From positions 84,460 to 148,459 of the forward strand of contig NZ_AUXS01000012.1 in assembly GCF_001625565.1 (NCBI RefSeq): 64,000 nt of DNA. Direction: 5' to 3'. Within the stretch, counting starts at the first letter, position 1. The number at the start of each line of letters is the position of its first letter. This document shows, piece after piece, positions 39,080 to 48,383 of the stretch. The stretch is from Pseudoalteromonas luteoviolacea NCIMB 1944 (GTDB taxonomy: Bacteria > Pseudomonadota > Gammaproteobacteria > Enterobacterales > Alteromonadaceae). The position numbers and the translations under genes are program-made. Below the pieces are notes generated by a model that was not told the DNA's origin, ran no database searches, and saw nothing but the letters and a program-made list of their open reading frames with translations.

Positions 39080-39673
39080 ATGACAAAACAAATCGTGCTT
39101 GCCACAGGAAACCAAGGCAAGGTCAGAGAGTTAGGCGGTATGCTTGAAAGCTTGCAAATTGAAGTCTTGCCACAGAGCCAATTTGACGTTTCTGATGTGG
39201 AAGAAACAGGCACTACTTTTGTAGAAAATGCCATTATTAAGGCTCGACACGCAGCAAAAGAAACAGGCCTACCCGCCATTGCTGATGACTCAGGCTTAGA
39301 AGTTGATGCACTCGATGGAGCACCAGGCGTATACTCAGCGCGCTTCGCTGGTAGCGGTGCAAGCGACCAGCAAAACATCGATAAATTACTGGTTGATTTA
39401 GAAGGTGTAACTAACCGCACCGCCCGCTTTTGGTGTGTGTTAGTTTATATGCGACATGCCAATGATCCTACACCCGTTATTTGCCAAGCAAGTTGGGAAG
39501 GTGCAATTGCGGCAAAGCCGCACGGTGATGGCGGCTTTGGTTACGATCCTGTTTTTTGGGTCGAGAATCTACAGCGTATGGCGGCTGAATTGAGTAAGGA
39601 AGAAAAGAATACCGTTAGTCACAGAGGAAAGGCACTCCAACAACTCATGACACATTTTAAGAGCATCCAGTGA
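39080..39673 (+). CDS. rdgB: XTP/dITP diphosphatase
   Basis: House-cleaning enzyme that removes xanthosine and inosine triphosphates from nucleotide pools to prevent mutagenic incorporation. The 197 residues show the HAM1 family motifs ATGNQGKVRELGGML at the N-terminus, ETGTTFVENAIIKARHAAKETGLPAIADDSGLEVDAL and the C-terminal GFGYDPVFW and SHRGKALQQL (quoted in part). Its stop overlaps the hemW start (GTGA), indicating translational coupling. Confidence 0.97.
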   Translation: MTKQIVLATGNQGKVRELGGMLESLQIEVLPQSQFDVSDVEETGTTFVENAIIKARHAAKETGLPAIADDSGLEVDALDGAPGVYSARFAGSGASDQQNIDKLLVDLEGVTNRTARFWCVLVYMRHANDPTPVICQASWEGAIAAKPHGDGGFGYDPVFWVENLQRMAAELSKEEKNTVSHRGKALQQLMTHFKSIQ

Positions 39674-40806
39674 ACCTTCCTTCTTTAAGTTTATATGTGC
39701 ACGTACCTTGGTGCGTGCAAAAATGTCCTTACTGTGATTTCAACAGCCATAGTCAAAAAGGCACCATTCCTGAGCAAGAATACATTGGTCATTTAATTGA
39801 TGACCTCAAATCAGACCTACACCTTGTACAAGGGAGAAAACTGCATAGTATATTTGTCGGCGGCGGCACACCAAGTTTGCTTTCTGGCGATGCTTACGTT
39901 GACCTTTTACAGCAAATAGAAGCTCTAATTGGCTTTGAAGACGATATTGAAATTACCTTAGAGGCCAATCCTGGCACAGTTGAGAGTGATCGCTTTAAAC
40001 ATTATGTACAGGCTGGCATAAATCGAATCTCAATTGGTGTGCAAAGTTTACAAAGCGATAAACTTAAGGCACTGGGTCGCATACATGGTGAACATGAAGC
40101 CCTCAATGCTGCCGCTGAAGCACATGATGCAGGGTTAAATAGCTTTAATATGGATTTGATGCACGGTCTACCCAATCAGTCTTTAGATGATGCTCTGAGC
40201 GATTTAAGACGCGTAATTGAGCTGAATCCTCCGCATATTTCTTGGTATCAATTAACCATTGAGCCAAATACTCAATTTGCATCAAAGCCCCCTAAATTAC
40301 CTGAAGACGAAACCCTGTGGGCAATACAAGAAGCAGGACAAGCGCTGCTGGCGCAGCACGGATATCAGCAGTATGAGATATCCGGTTATTCAAAATCAGG
40401 TTTTAAATGCAAACATAATCTCAATTATTGGCGCTTTGGTGACTACCTTGGCATAGGCTGTGGCGCTCATGGCAAGATCACACAACCCGAACAGCAACAA
40501 ATTTTGCGTACCGTCAAAGTGAAGCACCCTAGAGGGTATATGGACTTGACCAAACCGTACATATACGACAGCTGGCAAGTCAATTTAGAAGACCAAGCAT
40601 TTGAGTTTTTCATGAATACGTTTCGCCTGTTAGAAGCAACCCCAAAGGCTAACTTTGAAGCCTACACGGGATTACAAGAGGCCGATATACAAACGCAGCT
40701 AAACCAAGCAATTAAACTAGGTTTGTTGGAAGACTTAGGTGATTCATGGTTTGTAACAAATAAAGGGCACAGATACCTTAATGACCTGTTAGAATTGTTT
40801 GTCTAA
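39670..40806 (+). CDS. hemW: HemW family radical SAM heme chaperone
   Basis: A 378-residue radical-SAM protein formerly mis-annotated as coproporphyrinogen III oxidase; HemW is thought to insert heme into respiratory enzymes. The iron-sulfur cluster cysteines are in HVPWCVQKCPYCDFNSH (Cys15, Cys19, Cys22), followed by FVGGGTPSLL and RISIGVQS. The HemN-type extra N-terminal cysteine pattern of the true dehydrogenase is absent. It starts at a GTG overlapping rdgB. This ends the yggS-hemW operon. Confidence 0.95.
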   Translation: MNLPSLSLYVHVPWCVQKCPYCDFNSHSQKGTIPEQEYIGHLIDDLKSDLHLVQGRKLHSIFVGGGTPSLLSGDAYVDLLQQIEALIGFEDDIEITLEANPGTVESDRFKHYVQAGINRISIGVQSLQSDKLKALGRIHGEHEALNAAAEAHDAGLNSFNMDLMHGLPNQSLDDALSDLRRVIELNPPHISWYQLTIEPNTQFASKPPKLPEDETLWAIQEAGQALLAQHGYQQYEISGYSKSGFKCKHNLNYWRFGDYLGIGCGAHGKITQPEQQQILRTVKVKHPRGYMDLTKPYIYDSWQVNLEDQAFEFFMNTFRLLEATPKANFEAYTGLQEADIQTQLNQAIKLGLLEDLGDSWFVTNKGHRYLNDLLELFV

Positions 40807-40948
40807 TTTGGGGTACATTTATTGCAACTTTGCATTCAACCAAAGAATTTGGTCGCTAGCTGTTGCGTGCCATATAATAACCTACACTAAGAGAGGCAAT
40901 CTCTTGTGGGCTCATATATCTGAATATATAAAATAAGAAGGGTAAAAC

Positions 40949-42778
40949 ATGCGTAAACTTACCATTATCGCTGCTGCAATTTCAGCGACGTTATTGGCAG
41001 GCTGCCAGCAAACAGCTGAACAACCAAAGCCTGTAGCTCCTGTGCAACAAGTTGTTCAAAGTGAAGTAGAAAAAGCAAATGCTCTGTTCGAAGAGTCATT
41101 TAATCGCAGTGTCATGCGTAGTCCTATTTACCAAACTTATTTGGGTATTAAAAAAGACTATGACAAGTGGGACGACGGTTCAGAGGCACGTCAATTAGAA
41201 GACCTTGAATTAACTAAACAAGATCTTGCGGCGATCAATGCCATTGACCGCAGTAAACTAGACCCTCAATCTCAGGTAAGCTACGACTTGTTTAAACAGG
41301 GTCTTGTTGAAGAGATCGAAGACTTTAAATGGCGTCGTTACTCTTACCCAGTCAATCAAATGTTTGGCACACATTCAATGATCCCGGCATTTTTGATTAA
41401 CCAACACCAAATTGCTGACGTTAAGGATGCAAAAGCCTATATCTCTCGTCTTAACGGTGTCACAACTGTGTTCGACCAACTAGTCGAAGATCTAGAAAAA
41501 CGTGCAGAAGCTGGCATCATAGCGCCTAAGTTTGTGTTCCCTCATGTTATTGAGTCGAGCAAAAATATTATCAAGGGCGCACCTTTCTCCAAAGGTGCAG
41601 ACTCTACACTTTTGGCTGACTTCAAGAGAAAAGTTGCCAAGTTAGAGATCGCACAAAATGAAAAAGACGCACTTATCACAGAGGCTAACAACGCCCTGAC
41701 ATCTGCTGTAAAACCATCTTATAGCAAGTTAATCAACTATCTAAATAAGTTGGAAAAACGTGCGGACAACCGCGACGGTGTTTGGAAGTTCCCTGAAGGT
41801 GAAAAGTTCTTCAACGTTGCGCTTGAGCGTACAACAACAACCAAGCTTTCTGCCGCTGAAATTCATAAGATTGGTTTGCAAGAAGTTGCTCGTATCCATG
41901 ACGAAATGCGTGAAATCAAAGACAAAGTTGGTTTCAAAGGTGACTTAAAAGCGTTTATGGAGTTCATGAGAACCGATAAGCAGTTTTATCTTCCAAATAC
42001 AGAAGAAGGCAAAGCAAAATATCTAGCTGATGCGACGGCGATGATTGACAACATGAAGTCTCGCTTAGACGAGCTGTTCATTGTTAAGCCAAAAGCAGAC
42101 ATGATAGTTAAGCGTGTTGAAGCATTCCGCGAAAAAGCAGCTGGTAAAGCTTTCTATCAGCAGCCAACGCCAGACGGTTCTCGCCCGGGCATTTACTATG
42201 CAAACCTTTATGATATGGAAGCAATGCCAACCTACCAAATGGAAGCGTTAGCCTATCACGAAGGTGTACCTGGCCACCACATGCAAATTGCCATCGCGCA
42301 AGAACTTGAAAATATGCCGAAGTTCCGTAAGTTTGGTCGCTACACAGCTTACACAGAAGGTTGGGGCCTATACTCTGAGCTAGTACCTAAAGAAATGGGC
42401 TTATACGAAGACCCATATTCAGACTTTGGTCGTCTAGCAATGGAGCTTTGGCGTGCATGTCGTCTAGTGGTTGATACTGGTATCCACGCAATGAAGTGGA
42501 CACGCCAAGAAGGTATCGATTACTACGTAAATAACACACCTAATGCAAAATCAGATGCTGTTAAGATGGTAGAGCGCCACATTGTGATGCCAAGCCAAGC
42601 AACAGCATACAAAATTGGTATGATCAAAATTGTTGAGCTTCGCGAAGCGGCTAAGAAAGAGCTTGGCGATAAGTTTGATATTCGTGAATTCCACGACGTA
42701 GTACTTAAAAACGGCCCTGTTCCTCTAAATGTTTTAGAGCAGTTCGTTGATCAGTGGGTTGCTAGCAAACAAAGCTAA
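40949..42778 (+). CDS. DUF885 family lipoprotein (putative metallopeptidase)
   Basis: A 609-residue exported lipoprotein with lipobox LLAGC (cysteine 19). It belongs to the DUF885 family, which shares features with zinc peptidases: the core AYHEGVPGHHMQ (about residues 445-456) resembles an HExxH variant, followed by YTEGWGLYSELVPKE. These motifs are intact, so activity on peptides in the periplasm is plausible but unproven. An AAGG ribosome site precedes the ATG. It overlaps the convergent kinase gene by four bases at the 3' end. Confidence 0.85.
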   Translation: MRKLTIIAAAISATLLAGCQQTAEQPKPVAPVQQVVQSEVEKANALFEESFNRSVMRSPIYQTYLGIKKDYDKWDDGSEARQLEDLELTKQDLAAINAIDRSKLDPQSQVSYDLFKQGLVEEIEDFKWRRYSYPVNQMFGTHSMIPAFLINQHQIADVKDAKAYISRLNGVTTVFDQLVEDLEKRAEAGIIAPKFVFPHVIESSKNIIKGAPFSKGADSTLLADFKRKVAKLEIAQNEKDALITEANNALTSAVKPSYSKLINYLNKLEKRADNRDGVWKFPEGEKFFNVALERTTTTKLSAAEIHKIGLQEVARIHDEMREIKDKVGFKGDLKAFMEFMRTDKQFYLPNTEEGKAKYLADATAMIDNMKSRLDELFIVKPKADMIVKRVEAFREKAAGKAFYQQPTPDGSRPGIYYANLYDMEAMPTYQMEALAYHEGVPGHHMQIAIAQELENMPKFRKFGRYTAYTEGWGLYSELVPKEMGLYEDPYSDFGRLAMELWRACRLVVDTGIHAMKWTRQEGIDYYVNNTPNAKSDAVKMVERHIVMPSQATAYKIGMIKIVELREAAKKELGDKFDIREFHDVVLKNGPVPLNVLEQFVDQWVASKQS

Positions 42779-44613
42779 TCCGCGTCTAAGCGAAACGCCG
42801 TATTCGCTAGAATGATATGTAAACAAGCCCCGCCATGTGCGGGGCTTTGTATTTTTACTTCCCCACCTAGCTTCTGTGTTACTAAGTTATAGATAATGCT
42901 CAAGCCGAGCCCGATGCCACCTTGATTTCTCTGTGTTGTGATAAAAGGCTCAAAAATAACAGGCAACAGTTCTTTATCTATTCCTTTACCGTCATCTTTG
43001 ATATACAAGTGAATATAATTATTGACGATCAACGCCGAAATGACGATATTTAGCAACTTACCTTCTTGTTTTGCATGCTGAATACAGTTGTTGAAGCTGT
43101 AAGTTAATACTTGCACAAACACGTTTGGATAGCTGTTTAACATTAATTGCTCAGGTATTTCTACTTCGATATGGTAGTCAGGTTGTTTTAGTTCGTGTTG
43201 ATAACAATCTAAAACCCCACTCACCAATGCATTGAGACTAAACTCCTGCACTTCATCATACTCTTGCTGAACTGAAACTTTTTTAAAATCATCAATCAAG
43301 GACGCAGTTCTCAGTAAGTTGTTCTCCAACAAAGACAGCGCAGACTCAGCTTCGGCGATCAGGTTAGTTAAAGTTTGCTTTTGCAACCGCCCAGATTCTA
43401 AGTCTTTTTTAAGCACTTCAACTTGTTCTTTTAAGTGCGATTGACTGGTAATTGCGACACCAAGAGGTGTATTTAATTCATGTGCAAACCCACTCACCAT
43501 ATTGCCTAAACTGGCCATTTTGGCCTCTTCGATCAATCTTTGCTGTGCTGCCGTAAGCCTATCAAGCAAAGTCTCAATAAACGCAAGTAAACTATCCAAA
43601 TGATGCGCTATCTGTGCGATTTCATCTTCACCATCAATGTTTACCCTCATTGAGAAGTCTTCGTGTTGAGCAACATTTTTTAGTACGCGGCTTATTGAAA
43701 TAATATGCTCTGAGATACGGGTGTTAAGCACAAACAGTAACAATAAACTGAAACAACTGATAGAAACGATGATCACTAAACAGGTCAAAATTAAGCTTTG
43801 CTTTTCACTCAGTGCTTCATTAAAAAGCTGCTTTGATACCACTTCAAAATGATTTCTAATAGAAATCTTCAACTGATGTAATTCCGATCTCACACCTTGG
43901 CTATGATCCAACCCTTGTTTCTGTAGTACGCTGATATAAGTATTAAAGCCGTGTTGGTATTGATTAAGAATAGAGAGTAGCTCCTGTGATTTGTTAGGAA
44001 ACTGCGCAGATATCAGCAGCTCTGTTCTGCTTAATAAATCTTGATGGATGAGCAAATAGTTTGGTTCGAGCCTAAGTAAAAAATCTTTCTCTCTGCGTCG
44101 CAGCTCCAATAGCAAAATCTCTAACTGGGGATGCTGGGTTTGTCTAGCAATATCTTGCAGAGCATGAGCTTGACGCCGAAAGTTGCCATAGACCCCCTCT
44201 TCTTTGTCATAACCCAACAATGCCTGCATAGATGCTAGCTGCTCATACTTGAGCGCAAAGCGCTTAACTTCCTCGTCTAGTTTAAAGAGTAAAGTAAGAT
44301 CCCGCTGTTGAGCCACCAGCATATTTAACAATTGGCTATAACTCTTGCGATAGGATGCTCTATCATCTTCAATCGATGCAAGACTCTCACGCTGACGTTC
44401 TATCAAAAACCGTTCTTCCTGATCCAGTAGACGCTGTATCTGAGTCTGAAGTTGAAAAAGGTGATCATTCAGAGTTCGGGTTTGCTGTAGCTGAACGTAC
44501 AAAAACCAGCTTGCAACCATAATCACAATCGCAGAGCCCACTGCGGCTGTTTTAAAAAGTAAAAGTGACTGCTTTAACTGCACAAAGTTACCCAATAATG
44601 TATTTTGCCCCAA
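42775..44613 (-). CDS. Sensor histidine kinase with HBM-type periplasmic domain
   Basis: A 612-residue membrane histidine kinase. Order: membrane segment at about 21-42, a long helical periplasmic region (about 43-270) that includes LRRREKDFLLR (171-181), the hallmark of the helical bimodular (HBM) ligand-binding domain, a second membrane segment at about 273-296, HAMP linker (about 297-350), then the phosphoacceptor His378 in MASLGNMVSGFAHELNTPLG, and an HATPase with DDGKGID and GGIGLGLSI. No response-regulator gene is adjacent, so it is an orphan. Its signal and partner are unknown. Confidence 0.92.
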   Translation of the reverse strand: MGQNTLLGNFVQLKQSLLLFKTAAVGSAIVIMVASWFLYVQLQQTRTLNDHLFQLQTQIQRLLDQEERFLIERQRESLASIEDDRASYRKSYSQLLNMLVAQQRDLTLLFKLDEEVKRFALKYEQLASMQALLGYDKEEGVYGNFRRQAHALQDIARQTQHPQLEILLLELRRREKDFLLRLEPNYLLIHQDLLSRTELLISAQFPNKSQELLSILNQYQHGFNTYISVLQKQGLDHSQGVRSELHQLKISIRNHFEVVSKQLFNEALSEKQSLILTCLVIIVSISCFSLLLLFVLNTRISEHIISISRVLKNVAQHEDFSMRVNIDGEDEIAQIAHHLDSLLAFIETLLDRLTAAQQRLIEEAKMASLGNMVSGFAHELNTPLGVAITSQSHLKEQVEVLKKDLESGRLQKQTLTNLIAEAESALSLLENNLLRTASLIDDFKKVSVQQEYDEVQEFSLNALVSGVLDCYQHELKQPDYHIEVEIPEQLMLNSYPNVFVQVLTYSFNNCIQHAKQEGKLLNIVISALIVNNYIHLYIKDDGKGIDKELLPVIFEPFITTQRNQGGIGLGLSIIYNLVTQKLGGEVKIQSPAHGGACLHIILANTAFRLDAD

Positions 44614-44770
44614 CTAAAGTCTAGTCGAAGATAAGTATTATGGTATCCCCTCTGCGGATAGTTAGTTTTGATTCATAACCCCGCGAATAAAGGTATAAAG
44701 CACTTTTTATGAACTATTTTATGCCAACTATTGTCATCATCCCTATTGAATTCAATCAGTGAGAGTCAAA

Positions 44771-45013
44771 ATGGAAATTTTCATTACAATATTCGTTTTA
44801 TTAATACCAATTGTGCTAGCCGCGATTTACATTGTCTATATTCAAATGTCGACTCGCAATAAAGTGCGCCTAGCTGACTCTATTATTTATATGATAAAAC
44901 ATGACGAACCCGTCAATATAGATATGGAAATATTGGAAGGATTAAAACTCTCACCAAAAGAGAAAAGCTACCTACTTAACGTGTATAAGGCCCCAGCAAA
45001 ACTCCACAAGTAA
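44771..45013 (+). CDS. Small inner-membrane protein, function unknown
   Basis: An 80-residue protein: an N-terminal membrane helix (EIFITIFVLLIPIVLAAIYIVYI) and a short cytoplasmic charged tail with DEPVNIDMEILEGLKLSPKEKSYL. The frame opens at a GTG at 44759, but GAGAG before the ATG at 44771 makes that ATG the better start. It is unpaired, divergent from the histidine kinase and upstream of a convergent tRNA gene. I do not recognise a family; conservation would decide whether it is real. Confidence 0.55.
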   Translation: MEIFITIFVLLIPIVLAAIYIVYIQMSTRNKVRLADSIIYMIKHDEPVNIDMEILEGLKLSPKEKSYLLNVYKAPAKLHK

Positions 45014-45110
45014 TACCTCTACATACGCCGCAGATTAGAATTCGTTTGTCTGAAAATAGAAACCGGGTGCTATTCGCACAAGAAATCAGAAAGTAGGATA
45101 AAAGCAGAAA

Positions 45111-45141
45111 TAAAAAAGCCCCAGAAATCATTCTGGGGCTA
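45111..45141 (-). terminator. Rho-independent terminator of tRNA-Leu
   Basis: On the minus strand: AGCCCCAGAA, short loop, TTCTGGGGCT followed by a T-run, beginning eight bases after the tRNA CCA end. Strong canonical terminator. Confidence 0.9.
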
Positions 45142-45148
45142 TAAAAAG

Positions 45149-45233
45149 TGGTACCAGTGGGCGGACTTGAACCGCCACGCCCGAAGGCAACGGATTTTGA
45201 ATCCGTCATGTCTACCAATTCCATCACACTGGC
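45149..45233 (-). tRNA. tRNA-Leu(CAA)
   Basis: An 85-nucleotide tRNA read on the minus strand from GCCAGTGTG to an encoded CCA end (CACTGGTACCA). The acceptor stem GCCAGTG pairs with CACTGGT, including one G-T pair. The anticodon stem ACGGA/TCCGT encloses the loop TTCAAAA, giving anticodon CAA, which reads UUG leucine codons. The long variable arm (TGCCTTCGGGCG region) and TPsiC arm with GGTTCAAGTCC confirm a class II leucine tRNA. It has its own promoter and terminator and stands alone. Confidence 0.97.
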
Positions 45234-45238
45234 ATCAT

Positions 45239-45276
45239 TTTTCTTTAATCTTCTAACTTCGAGAAGATAAAGAAAA
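45239..45276 (-). other. Leader hairpin immediately 5' of tRNA-Leu
   Basis: Near-perfect 14-bp stem (TTTCTTTA-TCTTCT with AGAAGA-TTAAAGAAA, one bulged A) that ends about six bases before the tRNA 5' end. It would form in the precursor transcript close to the RNase P site. Confidence 0.55.
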
Positions 45277-45326
45277 ACCACTTTGAGCTTAGGCTTTTTT
45301 TATTTGCCCTCGTCTCTATGCCCTGC

Positions 45327-45354
45327 ATTATACAAATATGTGACAGCCCCGCAA
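45327..45354 (-). promoter_or_regulatory. Promoter of tRNA-Leu
   Basis: On the minus strand: TTGCGG (45354-45349), 16-base spacer, TATAAT (45332-45327), then a GC-containing discriminator GCAGGGC. This is a near-consensus sigma-70 promoter with the stable-RNA type of discriminator. It predicts a leader of about 85-90 bases. Confidence 0.8.
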
Positions 45355-45469
45355 GCAGTTTTTTTAATTAATGTGTTCAAGTGCTGAGTATTTGACCAAA
45401 ATCATAAAATATCGAGGTTTGATAAATAAGCGCCTATATTGTGTGTAGAATATTGTCATATCGTTTTAT

Positions 45470-45979
45470 ATGGGTTTTTACATGTCATCATTTCCCCGCG
45501 CAGGTTTTATTAGAAGGGTTGCATCATTAATATACGATGCATTAGTCGTCGTAGCCTTTGCGATGCTCACGACAATTGTTTTCTTAGGCTTGGTACAAGG
45601 CATGCTTTCTATGGGCTGGTACACCCTTGAAGGCCATGAGGATGTCTCCGCTCTCATTCAAGCAACACCTACGCTATACTACAGCCGTACAGTGTTGTTG
45701 GTATTGGTCTCTGTTGCCTTTTTTGCTTACTTTTGGACTAAAAGTGGACAGACAATCGGAATGCGAGCATGGCGCTTAAAAGTCCAGAGCACCGAAGGCC
45801 AATTACTCACTTGGCCTCAAGCCATTGCGCGCAGTTTAGCTGCCCTATTGGGGTTAGGAAATTTACTCGTATTAATAGACCGGAAACACAAACGAGCTCT
45901 TCAAGATATGTTGAGTGGCAGCGAAGTATTGTTGCTCAGCAAAGAAGAGAATAAAAAAGTGTACGATAGCTTAGATTAA
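45470..45979 (+). CDS. RDD family membrane protein
   Basis: A 169-residue membrane protein of the RDD family, named for conserved Arg-Asp-Asp residues; here GFIRRVASLIYDALVVVAFAML contains the first Arg and Asp in the first membrane helix. Two further hydrophobic segments lie at about 75-92 and 122-138, with SGQTIGMRAWRLKV and RKHKRALQDMLSGS as conserved loop motifs. The role of RDD proteins is mostly unknown, with some linked to ion or metabolite transport. The ATG at 45470 or 45482 could be the start. It shares a terminator with the convergent lptG. Confidence 0.85.
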   Translation: MGFYMSSFPRAGFIRRVASLIYDALVVVAFAMLTTIVFLGLVQGMLSMGWYTLEGHEDVSALIQATPTLYYSRTVLLVLVSVAFFAYFWTKSGQTIGMRAWRLKVQSTEGQLLTWPQAIARSLAALLGLGNLLVLIDRKHKRALQDMLSGSEVLLLSKEENKKVYDSLD

Positions 45980-45986
45980 CTATCGT

Positions 45987-46013
45987 AAAAAAGGCGCCTT
46001 CGGCGCCTTTTTT
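45987..46013. terminator. Bidirectional terminator between the RDD gene and lptG
   Basis: Perfect palindromic stem AAAAAAGGCGCC, loop TTC, GGCGCCTTTTTT, lying between two converging stop codons. The A and T runs on both sides make it a textbook bidirectional Rho-independent terminator. Confidence 0.93.
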
Positions 46014-47079
46014 ATTGTCTTCTTTGTAAAAAGTACATCGCTAGCAAAGTAAAAATGATACTCGGCATTACTGCACCAACTAAAGGTGGGATCTGATATA
46101 CCATGACAATGGGGCCAAACACTTCATTGCTAAGATGGAAGGTTAGGCCCGTGACTACACCCATAATAATCCTCGCCCCCATACTTACTGAACGTAGAGG
46201 ACCAAAAATAAAAGACAGCGCAACTAGCAACATGACAGCTATCGTGACTGGTTGCATCACCTTACGCCATAAAGCCAGCTCATAATTACTGGTATCTTGC
46301 TCGTTTTGTTCCAGATAATTTAGATAAGATACGAGTCCGCTGAATGACAAAGACTCAGGTTCAAATGAAGATACCCCTAACCTGTCTATTGTGAGCTGCG
46401 AGTCATAGACCTTTGATTGTGCATAATAGGTACTCACTTGCTGCTCAGTGATATGGATCTCTTCTACTGCTTTGAGCTCCCAACCTTGCTCGGTAGTCAT
46501 CGCTGATTGCGCCCTTGTAATTTGGCCTAAGGTTAGATCATCCTCAAAGTGATATATATTGATGTCTGTCAGTTCACCTGACTTTTCAACATTCGCAATA
46601 TTGATAAAATTATTGCCATCTTTGGCCCACAGCCCTTTTTGTGCATCGTAGACATCTCCGCCGTATATAGCTTGATTACGTAGCTGTTTGGCTGTGCGCT
46701 CCGCCTCAGGAGCTCCCCATTCGCCAAGTGCCATCATGCATATCGCCAAAATAATAGCGGTTTTCATAACAGAGCCTATGATTTGCAATCTCGACATACC
46801 AGCGGCTTGCATAACCACTAACTCACTGCTGGAGGCCAAAGCACCCAATCCTGTTAATCCGCCGATCAAGGCAGCCATCGGAAAAAACACCACAATATCG
46901 CTTGGCACACTGTATAACGTGAATAGTAATGCATCCGATACTTCATAAGTGCCGCGTCCCACAGAGCGCAGCTGTTCAATAAATTTGATTAAGGTATTGA
47001 TCCCCACAAACACCAACAAAGCAAAACTGGTAGTTTGTAAAATACTACGGCCCAAATACCAATCAAGCATTTTCATCAT
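46012..47079 (-). CDS. lptG: LPS export ABC transporter permease LptG
   Basis: Inner-membrane permease that, with LptF and LptB, extracts lipopolysaccharide for transport to the cell surface. The 355 residues show the YjgP/YjgQ family N-terminus MLDWYLGRSILQTTSFALLVF, a large periplasmic jellyroll insertion (about 130-260) and C-terminal membrane helices ending SIIFTLLAMYFLQRRQ. Its start overlaps the lptF stop by four bases, so the two are coupled. The lptB and lptC genes are elsewhere. Confidence 0.96.
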   Translation of the reverse strand: MMKMLDWYLGRSILQTTSFALLVFVGINTLIKFIEQLRSVGRGTYEVSDALLFTLYSVPSDIVVFFPMAALIGGLTGLGALASSSELVVMQAAGMSRLQIIGSVMKTAIILAICMMALGEWGAPEAERTAKQLRNQAIYGGDVYDAQKGLWAKDGNNFINIANVEKSGELTDINIYHFEDDLTLGQITRAQSAMTTEQGWELKAVEEIHITEQQVSTYYAQSKVYDSQLTIDRLGVSSFEPESLSFSGLVSYLNYLEQNEQDTSNYELALWRKVMQPVTIAVMLLVALSFIFGPLRSVSMGARIIMGVVTGLTFHLSNEVFGPIVMVYQIPPLVGAVMPSIIFTLLAMYFLQRRQ

Positions 47080-48188
47080 GCCGCTGCCTCCTTATTTTTA
47101 AGGATAGATCTCAGCCACACGCCAAAAGGTCGCCCTTTCACTATCAGATAAGCCCCTATAAATAACACCGATAAGTGGATCCACCACAATCCAACAGAAG
47201 GCGGAATTTTACCTTCAGCCACAAGATATTTACCGGCATTGAGCAAAATAAAATACCCCAAATATATACCTATTGCGGGAACCAGTTTTGCAAATTTTCC
47301 CTGCCTAGGGTTAACCACGCTCAAAGGCACTGCTAGCAGTGTTAAAAGAATGATTGAGATAGGTGTTGCGATCCGCAATTGAAATTGTGCAGCAGCTTCG
47401 GGCGTATTTAATTCTAACAACCTACTTGAAGGTAAGTCTTCTAACTCTCGTCTTCGACGTTCAATTTCTTGCTCTTGGATCTGAACTTGATAACTGCCGA
47501 ATTCGGTTTTGTTCAACGCTTGACTAAATCCATCGGTTTCATAGCGCTTGCCATCTTTCAAAATCAGCTGCTGCTCTCCGGACTCACCTTCTGCCACTTC
47601 ACCTTGTTGTGCATAGACGATCCGCGCCGCATTATTCGATTCTTTTTCTGGCAATTGCGCCACAAACACCTTATTTAACACAGAGCCTTGCTCACTGGTA
47701 TTGTGAATAAATACAACAGCTTTCTCATTACCTGTTTGCTGAAACCGCCCTGCTCGCAATTGAGTTAACCCGGACTCTGCATTGGCTTGCTCTCTCAGTT
47801 GGTTTTGCTTTTCCCCAGCCCAAGGCGCTATATGCAAGCTCACAGCACCCGCAATTAATGCGACAAAAAAACTCGAGATGAGTGTTACACGAACAACATA
47901 CCACTCACTGACACCGCAGGCTTTTAGTACAGTCATTTCACTGTCAGCATAAATACGGCTATACGCCAAAATAGTGCCCAAAAACACACTGAGTGGCAGA
48001 ATATATACGGCTAATTTGGGTAAATTAAGCGCTAAAAATGACAACACGAGTTTTCCTGGTATTCCTCCACCTGAAGCTTCGGCTAAAATTTTGACAAATT
48101 TTTGCGAGAGAAAAATCGTCATTAGAGTAAGGAAAACGGCGACCTGCGATTTTAAAACTTCAGCAGTCAAATATCGAAAAATTAGCAA
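47076..48188 (-). CDS. lptF: LPS export ABC transporter permease LptF
   Basis: Partner of LptG in the LptB2FGC transporter. The 370-residue protein has N-terminal MLIFRYLTAEVLKSQVAVFLTLM, GTILAYSRIYADSEMTVLKACGVS as the conserved coupling-helix region, a periplasmic jellyroll in the middle (about 115-265), and C-terminal helices with IGIYLGYFILLNAGKYLVAEG. It is first in the two-gene operon and divergent from pepA, as in E. coli. Confidence 0.96.
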   Translation of the reverse strand: MLIFRYLTAEVLKSQVAVFLTLMTIFLSQKFVKILAEASGGGIPGKLVLSFLALNLPKLAVYILPLSVFLGTILAYSRIYADSEMTVLKACGVSEWYVVRVTLISSFFVALIAGAVSLHIAPWAGEKQNQLREQANAESGLTQLRAGRFQQTGNEKAVVFIHNTSEQGSVLNKVFVAQLPEKESNNAARIVYAQQGEVAEGESGEQQLILKDGKRYETDGFSQALNKTEFGSYQVQIQEQEIERRRRELEDLPSSRLLELNTPEAAAQFQLRIATPISIILLTLLAVPLSVVNPRQGKFAKLVPAIGIYLGYFILLNAGKYLVAEGKIPPSVGLWWIHLSVLFIGAYLIVKGRPFGVWLRSILKNKEAAA

Positions 48189-48383
48189 TGTTCGCCCCTA
48201 TAAAACGTCTCATTTCACTGGAATAGTAGGAAATTTTGAGTAAACTGGTTATTTTAGTCACTTTATTATATGCCATCAAAATCAAATATCCTACTAGTGC
48301 AGCAGCACTAAAGTAACTTAGTTAACTTGATGTAATGTGGCATTTAAAGTTTGAAATGGCATAACTTAGACTTAGGAGTCGCA

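Noticed and set aside
48295..48310. Inverted repeat TAGTGC-AGCA-GCACTA between lptF and pepA
   Set aside because: Only 6-bp arms; too weak to call an operator or terminator.
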